7,287 nucleotides of DNA from Gammaproteobacteria bacterium. Its GTDB lineage: Bacteria; Pseudomonadota; Gammaproteobacteria; Pseudomonadales; Azotimanducaceae. The notes beneath the pieces were generated by a model. The model made no database searches, had not been told where the DNA came from, and worked only from the letters and a program-made list of their open reading frames with translations. The translations under genes were made by a program, and so were the position numbers. This document shows, piece after piece, positions 1 through 5,693 of this stretch. The DNA lies in contig JAUIKX010000177.1 in NCBI GenBank assembly GCA_030430515.1, forward strand, positions 1 through 7,287, given 5' to 3'. Numbering within the stretch: the stretch's first letter is position 1; every line of letters starts with the position of its first letter.

Positions 1-770
1 ATGAGCGCGAAAACTATCTGGGCACGCGGCGCATTCGGGTGTGTCACCGGATCGGTGAGAATGAAAAACGCAGCCAGCATGGTACCGCCCATGCCCAGAT
101 GCATGAGCGGAGAGCCGAGGCTCGATGAGCTGCCGCTGTCGTAAAACAGAAATATCAACACGACGAGACCGAGCAGAAAAGTCAGAGGCAGCCGCCATCT
201 GATGATACCCTTGAGTATCAGTACCAACCCGCCGATGGCGAAGGCCGCATTGATCCATTCCCAGCCGGCACCGCCGAGCGAGCCGAATGCATCGGTCTGC
301 ATGACTTCGTCGATCGTCATCGCGCCACGATGTTTCAGCGCGTCGAGGGCAGTCGCCCCTGTCGCCGCATCCACCTGCCAGCGATTGAACGCGCCCGGTA
401 GTGATACCAGCGCGATGGCATATCCGACCATGGCCGGGTTGAAAAGGTTCTGACCGATGCCTCCGTATACATGTTTACCGATGGCAATCCCGGCAATAGC
501 GGCGATGGCCACGGCATACGGACCGGCGCCGGGCGGCACGGCGGCGCTGATGAGCAGAGCGGTAACGAGGGTGCTGCCGTCTGCGATGGCAGCCCGAATC
601 GGCCGCTCGCGTAGATGCAGGCAGAGCGCTTCGGCAAGATAGGCGGCAGTGCAGGCAATCAGAATGTTCACCAGAGTGCCATGACCGAAGTACGAGGTCT
701 GCACGATCAGCCCTGGCACGAGCGCTGCAGCCACCCAGAGCATCACCGTTCGTGTGTCAGGTTCGCCCAC
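1..770 (-). CDS. rsxD: RsxD/RnfD, flavin-carrying membrane subunit of the Rsx/Rnf complex (partial, 3' end outside window)
   Basis: Integral membrane subunit of the ion-pumping Rnf/Rsx complex, which carries a covalently bound FMN. The reading frame gives 256 codons before leaving the window at position 1; family members are usually around 330-350 residues. Hydrophobic segments alternate with short loops. Conserved pieces are LYGG-like VYGGIGQNLFNPAMVGY (about 102-118), TGAT (137-140), GAGWEWIN (167-174) and FFILTDPVT (235-243). By homology to RnfD/NqrB, T140 in TGAT is the likely FMN attachment residue. The start is GTG at 770: an in-frame TGA lies four codons upstream, and a perfect AGGAGG precedes the GTG. 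The gene overlaps the end of rsxC by 14 nt, so it belongs to the same operon. The loop before TGAT is much shorter than in E. coli RsxD (compared from memory). Identification is firm; the exact start is likely. Confidence 0.93.
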   Translation of the reverse strand, partial: MGEPDTRTVMLWVAAALVPGLIVQTSYFGHGTLVNILIACTAAYLAEALCLHLRERPIRAAIADGSTLVTALLISAAVPPGAGPYAVAIAAIAGIAIGKHVYGGIGQNLFNPAMVGYAIALVSLPGAFNRWQVDAATGATALDALKHRGAMTIDEVMQTDAFGSLGGAGWEWINAAFAIGGLVLILKGIIRWRLPLTFLLGLVVLIFLFYDSGSSSSLGSPLMHLGMGGTMLAAFFILTDPVTHPNAPRAQIVFAL

Positions 771-1950
771 GCACCCTCCTCAAACGGGCCTGGCGACGCG
801 CGGCTTTGTCCGCTAGCCGCTGGGTGCGCCGCTCTTCATGAGCTGTAAAACGTCGCAGTGCTTCGGTTTTGTTGCGCTCGCTGGCGATATACGCCCTGGC
901 AAGAACGCGTGCATTTCGTGTGGCGGCGAGCACATCGATGTGGCTGGGGCAGACGGGCGTACACAGACCGCACTCTATGCAGCGATCGGCATGCAGCCGC
1001 TCGAGATCCATGCCGCTGGCCTTGATTGTCCGCACGATCTGCGCAACGGGCAAGCCTTCAGGGCACGCCTCATTGCAGGCTGCGCAGTTGATGCAGGGGG
1101 TGGAGGTTCGATGCTGCGCTACGTGAATGGCGTTGGTCGTTTTGCCGACGGCCACACCGGCGGCGCTTCCGCTCAACCGCCCACCTTCGATCAGGTCGCC
1201 TTGCAGGCCGAGCTCGCTGAACGGTTTGCCGATCGGCAGCCAACGGTTCTGCCCTTCGATCGACACCATGCGGCCGATCAGCGGCCAGCCCTGCATCGCC
1301 CGTCCCACGGCATGAGCGGTGCCGAGATTGATGACGACCACGTTGTGATGCGTGGGTCGGTCGCCATGAATCAGGTTTGTCTGGAACAGCGTATTGATCA
1401 GATATCGTTCGTAACCGACCGGGGTTTTTGCCGTGCCGACGTCGTGTTTCTGCCAATTACCTTCAGCCGGGCAGAGCGATGTGGCGGTACTGTGAGCGAT
1501 GTGCACCTCAGCGCCGAGCAACGCCGAGAGCGCGCGTATCCCGAGCGTAATCGTCTCCGGCTGCTGTTCGCACAGTGCGGCATCGCACGAGATGCCGGGT
1601 TCGCATTCCACCGCGTTGATGACGAGCCGTTTCACGCCTTGCCTCAGCGCATCGAGCAACTTCAGGTAGGTTGGAAAGCCACCGCCACCCAACCCGACGA
1701 TGCCCGCTGCTTCGATGCGTTGCAGTGTTTGCGGGTCCTCCACTTCGAGCGGTGCCATCGAAGGTTTCTGAGCTTCATGGTCAACACGGAGCTCGAGCTG
1801 CCCGGCGGTCAGGCGTTCAACCGCGCCGGCAAAGGCACTGTGCAGATGTTCGCGACCGTTTGCGATGATCTGGCCGCATGTGATCGGTTCGCCTTCCCTG
1901 ACAATCCACTGACTGAGTGCAGGTCGTGGGTAGATCAGATGATTCATCAT
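757..1950 (-). CDS. rsxC: RsxC/RnfC, iron-sulfur and flavin-binding subunit of the Rsx/Rnf complex, short form
   Basis: Peripheral cytoplasmic subunit that exchanges electrons with NAD(H) in the Rnf complex. The start chosen at 1950 gives 397 residues; a second ATG directly follows. Longer upstream frames would run through rsxB. In order: a truncated biotinyl-like N-terminal region (about 1-50), the flavin/NADH-type glycine motif GLGGGGFPT (86-94), ECEP (115-118), a central SLBB-like stretch (about 225-275), and two 4Fe-4S sets at C286/C289/C292/C296 and C324/C327/C330/C334. The C-terminal about 60 residues are Arg/Ala-rich and probably helical. E. coli RsxC is about 740 residues with a long repetitive tail that is absent here. 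The protein also lacks the N-terminal GGIHPPE-type segment common in the family. The gene overlaps rsxB by ATGA and rsxD by 14 nt. Confidence 0.93.
   Translation of the reverse strand: MMNHLIYPRPALSQWIVREGEPITCGQIIANGREHLHSAFAGAVERLTAGQLELRVDHEAQKPSMAPLEVEDPQTLQRIEAAGIVGLGGGGFPTYLKLLDALRQGVKRLVINAVECEPGISCDAALCEQQPETITLGIRALSALLGAEVHIAHSTATSLCPAEGNWQKHDVGTAKTPVGYERYLINTLFQTNLIHGDRPTHHNVVVINLGTAHAVGRAMQGWPLIGRMVSIEGQNRWLPIGKPFSELGLQGDLIEGGRLSGSAAGVAVGKTTNAIHVAQHRTSTPCINCAACNEACPEGLPVAQIVRTIKASGMDLERLHADRCIECGLCTPVCPSHIDVLAATRNARVLARAYIASERNKTEALRRFTAHEERRTQRLADKAARRQARLRRVRGRT
775..780 (-). promoter_or_regulatory. Ribosome binding site of rsxD
   Basis: On the minus strand a perfect AGGAGG lies 4 nt before the GTG start of rsxD, inside the last codons of rsxC. 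It is the only textbook Shine-Dalgarno sequence among the rsx genes here and supports the GTG start. The spacing is short, so partial coupling to rsxC translation is also plausible. Confidence 0.7.
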
Positions 1951-2426
1951 GGTGTGTGCATATCGATACAGTCCATGGGACACGGCGGCACGCAGAGCTC
2001 GCAACCGGTGCAGTCGTTGGCGACGACCGTGTGCATGTACTTCGGCGCGCCGACGATGGCATCCACCGGGCAGGCATCGATGCACAGATAGCAGCCGATG
2101 CAGCGTTCTTCGTCGATGAAAGCGACAGAGGCCTCTGGTTGTTCGAGCACCTCGCCGGAACGCGGATTGTCGGGAAGCAGTTCGGCAAGCCGGGTGACTG
2201 TAGGCTCACCCCCGGGGGGACAGAGGTCGATGGCCGCTCCTGCGGCCAGAGCTTCTGCGTACGGCCGGCATCCGGGATAGCCACACTGGGCGCATTGTGT
2301 CTGTGGCAGCTGGGCGTCGATGGCGGCAATCAGTGGATCTTCGTCGGTTCTGAAACGGCGTGACGCTATAGCGAGCATGCCGCAGACGCCCAGTACCAGT
2401 GCCACCAGCGTGAACGCGCCGATCAT
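1947..2426 (-). CDS. rsxB: RsxB/RnfB, ferredoxin-like electron-entry subunit of the Rsx/Rnf complex
   Basis: Membrane-anchored iron-sulfur protein that passes electrons between soluble ferredoxin and the other Rnf subunits. It has 159 residues. An N-terminal hydrophobic anchor (about 3-21) ends in SRRF. Then come the Fe-S domain with C45, C48, C53 and C69 in the CAQCGYPGC and CPPGG contexts, and two ferredoxin-type 4Fe-4S clusters at C109/C112/C115/C119 and C139/C142/C145/C149. The start is ATG at 2426, which overlaps the rsxA stop as ATGA; a longer upstream frame would duplicate rsxA coding sequence. Compared with E. coli RsxB (192 residues), it stops ten residues after the last cluster cysteine, so the usual C-terminal tail is missing. 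All twelve cluster cysteines are present, so I read it as functional. Translation is probably coupled to rsxA, since only a weak AGGG precedes the start. Confidence 0.94.
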   Translation of the reverse strand: MIGAFTLVALVLGVCGMLAIASRRFRTDEDPLIAAIDAQLPQTQCAQCGYPGCRPYAEALAAGAAIDLCPPGGEPTVTRLAELLPDNPRSGEVLEQPEASVAFIDEERCIGCYLCIDACPVDAIVGAPKYMHTVVANDCTGCELCVPPCPMDCIDMHTP

Positions 2427-2995
2427 GCCAGGCCCTGGAATCCGAGAAATGCCAGCGCAAGTATGCCGGCGCTTACCAGTGTGACCGGCGTGCCGGTCAT
2501 CGCGTTGGGCAGGTCGGCGCTTTCCAGCTGTTCCCGCATGGCGGAAAACAGCACCATGACGAGCGTGAAGCCGAGCGCGGCACCGACCGCGAAAACGAAC
2601 GTTTCCAGGAAAGTCAGCGCCTGGCTGACCGATAGAAGGGCAACGCCCAGCACCGCGCAGTTTGTAGTGATCAGCGGCAGGTAGATGCCGAGCAGTTGAT
2701 AGAGGGTACGGCTTGTCGCTTTGATGTACATCTCCGTGAGCTGCACCGCGCCGCCGACGATGACGATGAAAGCAATGATTTTCAGGTATTCGAGTTCGAG
2801 CGGCAGCAGAATCGCGTGGTACACGATATGGCTGAGTGATGCTGCCAGGCACAGCACGAAGGTGGTCGCCAGCCCCATGGCCAGAGCGGTATCGATCCTT
2901 CGCGTAGTGCCGAAGAACGGACAGAGGCCGAGAAACTGTGCCAACACGAAGTTGTTGACGATCAGTGCGCCCACCAGCAGTGCGGCGAGCTCCAT
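2423..2995 (-). CDS. rsxA: RsxA/RnfA, integral membrane subunit of the Rsx/Rnf complex
   Basis: Six-helix inner membrane protein. With RsxE it forms the membrane core that holds an iron-sulfur centre and takes part in ion transport. The product has 190 residues, against 193 in E. coli, and matches closely along its length: NNFVLAQFLGLCPF near the N-terminus, GLATTFVL (41-48), LTEMYIKATS (86-95), LLGIYLPLITTNCAVLGVAL (101-120) and FSAMREQLE (150-158). C25 and C113 are the conserved cysteines expected to ligate the membrane [2Fe-2S] cluster together with RsxE, by family knowledge. The ATG start at 2995 lies just 2 nt after the metG stop and the stop overlaps rsxB, so it sits inside a continuous metG-rsx transcription unit. 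A GGAAG about ten nt before the start may serve as its ribosome binding site. Confidence 0.97.
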   Translation of the reverse strand: MELAALLVGALIVNNFVLAQFLGLCPFFGTTRRIDTALAMGLATTFVLCLAASLSHIVYHAILLPLELEYLKIIAFIVIVGGAVQLTEMYIKATSRTLYQLLGIYLPLITTNCAVLGVALLSVSQALTFLETFVFAVGAALGFTLVMVLFSAMREQLESADLPNAMTGTPVTLVSAGILALAFLGFQGLA

Positions 2996-2997
2996 GA

Positions 2998-5022
2998 TCA
3001 GGTCACTTCCATTCCCGGTTCCGCACCGCTGTCCGGTGAGATCAGAAAGATATCTTTACCGCCGGGCCCGGCCGCCAGCACCATGCCTTCGCTCACGCCG
3101 AAGCGCATTTTTCTCGGCGCGAGATTGGCCACCACCACCGTCAGCTTGCCCACCAGATCCTGCGGCTCGTACGCACTGCGGATACCCGAGAAGACATTGC
3201 GCTGGTGATCGCCTACGTCCAGGGTGAGTTGTAGGAGTTTGTCGGCACCCTCGACGAAATCCGCGGCGACCACTTTCGCGACGCGCAGCTGCACCTTGGC
3301 GAAGTCGTCGATGGTGATGGTGTCGGTCACGCTCTCTTCTCCTTTCTTGCCGCCGGGCTCCCGGTCGGCCGTTTCTGCTTCAGTCTGCATGCTCGCTTCG
3401 ACCACCTTGTCGAGCGATTTACGCTCCATGCGCGCGAACAGTGCTTTGAATTTTTTGATCGGGTGATCCGTCAGAGTCGCCTGACTGTCGTCCCATGTGA
3501 GCGGCTCGATATTGAGGAACGCCTCTGCGTCTGCAGCGAGTTTGGGCACGACAGGCTTGATGTAGGTGATGAGCACCCGGAACAGATTGATACCCTGGCT
3601 GCATACGCCATGCACTTCTTCTCGGCGCTCGGGATCCTTGATCGCGCTCCAGGGTTCTTTCTGGGCGACATACTGGTTGGCCTTGTCGGCCAGGGCCATG
3701 ATTTCCCGTACAGCTTTCGAGACTTCTGAATTCTCATAGAGCGCGGCGATGGCGTCGGCGCGTGCTGCAAATTCGGCCTGCAGTTCCGGTTCCGGCAGCT
3801 CCGCCGCCAGGGTGCCGTCGAACTGCTTGGTGATGAAGCCGGCGCAGCGGCTGGCGATGTTAACCAGTTTGCCCACCAGGTCGGAATTCACCCTCTGCAC
3901 GAAGTCGTCGAAGCTGATGTCGAGATCGTCGATGCCGTCGGTGATCTTCGTGGCGTAGTAGTAGCGCAGATATTCCGGAGACAGATGTTCGAGGTACGTT
4001 GCGGCTTCTATGAATGTGCCGCGGCTCTTGGACATCTTCTGGCTGTTGACGGTGATGAAGCCGTGGGCATGCACTTTTGTCGGCTTTCGGAAGCCGGCAG
4101 TTTCCAGGAGCGCAGGCCAGAACAGGCAGTGGAAGTTGATGATGTCCTTGCCGATGAAATGATGTACTTCGGATTCGGCGTCCGGTGCCCAGAAGTCTTC
4201 GAACGACAGGTCGTTGCGGCTTTCCAGGTATTTTCTGAGGCTCGCCATATAGCCGATAGGGGCATCCAGCCACACGTAGAAGTACTTGTCATCCGTGCCG
4301 GGTATCAGAAAACCGAAGTACGGAGCATCGCGAGAGATATCCCAGGCCTTGAGACCGCTGTCCAGCCATTCGGCGAGCTTGTTGGCCACTTCCTGCTGCA
4401 CCGCGCCACCGTCGATCCATGCCCGCAGAGCATCGGCCATCTGCGGCAGGTCGAAAAAATGATGCTCGCTCGAGCGCAACTCAGGCGTGCCGCCCGATAG
4501 TGCCGAACGCGGGTTGCCCAGGTCTGTGGCTGCATACGTTGCACCGCAGACATCGCAGTTATCGCCAGGCATGTCCTCGGCCCCACACTTCGGGCAGGTG
4601 CCTCGAACGAAGCGGTCTGCGAGAAACAGGTTCTTTTCGGGGTCGAACAGCTGCTCCACATCTTTGGTGAAGATACGCCCGGCGTCTTTGGCGCGGTTGT
4701 ACATATACTCGGAAAGCTCGCGGTTCTCTTCCGAATGCGTGGTGTAGTAGCTGTCGTGGGAAATCAGAAATCCCTCGAAATCCCGAGCATGCTCTCTGCG
4801 CATGCCTTCGATCAGCGCTTCCGGCGAGATGCCCCGATCTTCGGCGCGCAGCATGGTGCCGGTGCCGTGGGTGTCGTCCGCGCAGACGTAGATGGTCTCA
4901 TTGCCGCGCATCCGTTGAAAACGCACCCAGATGTCCGTCTGTACATGCTCGAACAGGTGTCCGAGATGGATCGGCCCGGTGGTGTAGGGCAGTGCGCTGG
5001 TGACCAGAATGCGGCGGCTCAT
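2998..5022 (-). CDS. metG: Methionyl-tRNA synthetase
   Basis: Cytoplasmic class I aminoacyl-tRNA synthetase that attaches methionine to initiator and elongator tRNA-Met using ATP. It has 674 residues, close to the 677 of E. coli. Visible features in order: Rossmann catalytic fold with the HIGH-type motif HLGH (19-22); a CP insertion with a single zinc knuckle at C143, C146, C156 and C159; KMSKS (329-333); an all-helical anticodon-binding domain (about 390-540); a linker rich in Glu, Lys and Gly (about 545-566); and a C-terminal EMAP/Trbp111-type OB-fold tRNA-binding and dimerisation domain (567-674, including NLAPRKMRFGVSEGM). The ATG start at 5022 matches the family N-terminus (SRRILVTSALPYTTG). 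No clear Shine-Dalgarno precedes it. The gene is divergent from the BON lipoprotein gene and leads directly into rsxA. Confidence 0.98.
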   Translation of the reverse strand: MSRRILVTSALPYTTGPIHLGHLFEHVQTDIWVRFQRMRGNETIYVCADDTHGTGTMLRAEDRGISPEALIEGMRREHARDFEGFLISHDSYYTTHSEENRELSEYMYNRAKDAGRIFTKDVEQLFDPEKNLFLADRFVRGTCPKCGAEDMPGDNCDVCGATYAATDLGNPRSALSGGTPELRSSEHHFFDLPQMADALRAWIDGGAVQQEVANKLAEWLDSGLKAWDISRDAPYFGFLIPGTDDKYFYVWLDAPIGYMASLRKYLESRNDLSFEDFWAPDAESEVHHFIGKDIINFHCLFWPALLETAGFRKPTKVHAHGFITVNSQKMSKSRGTFIEAATYLEHLSPEYLRYYYATKITDGIDDLDISFDDFVQRVNSDLVGKLVNIASRCAGFITKQFDGTLAAELPEPELQAEFAARADAIAALYENSEVSKAVREIMALADKANQYVAQKEPWSAIKDPERREEVHGVCSQGINLFRVLITYIKPVVPKLAADAEAFLNIEPLTWDDSQATLTDHPIKKFKALFARMERKSLDKVVEASMQTEAETADREPGGKKGEESVTDTITIDDFAKVQLRVAKVVAADFVEGADKLLQLTLDVGDHQRNVFSGIRSAYEPQDLVGKLTVVVANLAPRKMRFGVSEGMVLAAGPGGKDIFLISPDSGAEPGMEVT

Positions 5023-5055
5023 GAAATACAGTCAATCAGGTGTTCAGGAGGGCGA

Positions 5056-5061
5056 ACTATA
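5056..5061 (-). promoter_or_regulatory. Candidate -10 element for metG-rsx transcription
   Basis: On the minus strand TATAGT (five of six matches to TATAAT) lies 34 nt before the metG start codon, within the divergent spacer. No hexamer resembling TTGACA is found 16-18 nt upstream, so the promoter call rests on the -10 match and position alone. If correct, the metG leader would be about 25-30 nt. Confidence 0.25.
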
Positions 5062-5101
5062 TCGCATCCGCCCGGGCTTGCGGTTAGTCTGTAGGCCTTT
5101 T

Positions 5102-5115
5102 GCGGGGCGCCCCGC
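5102..5115. repeat. Perfect 14-bp GC palindrome in the metG/BON-gene divergent spacer
   Basis: GCGGGGCGCCCCGC is a perfect dyad with no spacer, centred between 5108 and 5109. It lies 7 bp before the GAGGAAG ribosome binding site of the BON gene. It could be a protein-binding site or a structured element in the BON leader. With no loop bases it would form only a shorter RNA stem, so I favour a DNA site or chance in GC-rich sequence. Confidence 0.4.
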
Positions 5116-5122
5116 GGTCTCT

Positions 5123-5129
5123 GAGGAAG
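5123..5129 (+). promoter_or_regulatory. Ribosome binding site of the BON lipoprotein gene
   Basis: GAGGAAG lies 6 nt before the ATG at 5136. It fixes the start that gives a proper lipoprotein signal peptide. Confidence 0.75.
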
Positions 5130-5135
5130 TAGAGA

Positions 5136-5687
5136 ATGGAAAAGTTCCGGTTGAATGGCATCGCGCTGGTAGCGGTCTTGCTCCTGGCAATCACTGGTTG
5201 CGCAGTCTCCCCCGAGAAGCGCTCCGTTGGCGAGAAGGTGGACGATGTGGCGATCTCCTCTCGGATCAAGGCTGCGCTGCTCGGCGATGAAATCACCGAC
5301 GGTCTCGATATCGAGATCGAAACGTTTAGAGGGGTCGTGCAGCTCAACGGTGTTGCTGATAGTGATACGGAAGTCGCTCGGGCTGGTCAGATTGCCAACG
5401 GCGTGAAGGGTGTTGTCCAGGTGTCGAACAACCTCATCGTGCGCGCGAGCCGGTCCGTGGGTGAATACGTGGATGACAGCGTGCTCAAGGCGCGTGTCAA
5501 TGGGGCCCTTTTGAAAAACGCTGAAACGAGCGCTTTTCAGATTGATGTGGAAGCGAACCGTGGCACCGTGATGCTCGGAGGCTTCGTCGCCTCCGAAGCA
5601 GCAAAAGCCGCAGCCAGCGAGGTGGTGCAGCGGGTCAGCGGTGTTGTGGAGATCCGCAACAACCTGCAGGTGCGATCCTTCGACTGA
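5136..5687 (+). CDS. Outer-membrane-type lipoprotein with two BON domains (DolP/OsmY-like)
   Basis: The 183-residue product begins with a lipoprotein signal peptide: basic start MEKFR, hydrophobic core (about 9-18), and lipobox ITGC with the acylated cysteine at C22. Residue +2 is Ala rather than Asp, which by the E. coli sorting rule favours the outer membrane. The mature part is two abutting BON domains, 28-104 and 105-181, each beginning RSVGE-x-VDD and ending in a GVV...NNL-x-VR motif. BON domains bind phospholipid surfaces; DolP (YraP) has the same lipoprotein plus two-BON layout and similar length and supports outer membrane integrity, while OsmY is a soluble periplasmic relative. The RSVG..VDD opening and the GVKGV/RVSGV turns resemble DolP. 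The gene stands alone, divergent from metG and convergent with the transporter gene. Domain call is strong; orthology to DolP is inference, so no symbol is given. Confidence 0.9.
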   Translation: MEKFRLNGIALVAVLLLAITGCAVSPEKRSVGEKVDDVAISSRIKAALLGDEITDGLDIEIETFRGVVQLNGVADSDTEVARAGQIANGVKGVVQVSNNLIVRASRSVGEYVDDSVLKARVNGALLKNAETSAFQIDVEANRGTVMLGGFVASEAAKAAASEVVQRVSGVVEIRNNLQVRSFD

Positions 5688-5691
5688 AGGA
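5676..5691. terminator. Weak hairpin across the BON gene stop, possible bidirectional transcription end
   Basis: TCCTTC and GAAGGA form a 6-bp stem around a 4-nt loop, spanning the BON stop codon and most of the 6-bp gap between the convergent genes. Neither strand has a following T-run, so it is not a standard intrinsic terminator. It is the only dyad I see at this junction, and termination may instead be Rho-dependent or occur inside the opposing gene. Confidence 0.2.
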
Positions 5692-5693
5692 CG

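Noticed and set aside
757..2085. Upstream-extended start for rsxC (442 codons)
   Set aside because: The added residues lie within rsxB in another frame and are His/Arg-rich with no RnfC N-terminal motif.
838..2091. Long plus-strand open frame of 417 codons opposite rsxC
   Set aside because: It is antisense to a clearly conserved rsxC with two 4Fe-4S motifs; its translation shows no recognisable domain, and long antisense frames are common in GC-rich DNA.
2209..2218. CCCCCGGGGG palindrome inside rsxB
   Set aside because: It encodes the conserved PPGG of the Fe-S domain, so codon choice in GC-rich sequence explains it.
1947..2852. Upstream-extended start for rsxB (301 codons)
   Set aside because: The extension reads rsxA in another frame. 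ATG 2426 gives the expected hydrophobic anchor and the ATGA overlap.
5000..5290. Plus-strand open frame crossing the metG/BON spacer, with AGGAGG at 5046-5051
   Set aside because: It begins inside metG and overlaps the BON gene in another frame; no start codon lies at a useful distance after the AGGAGG.
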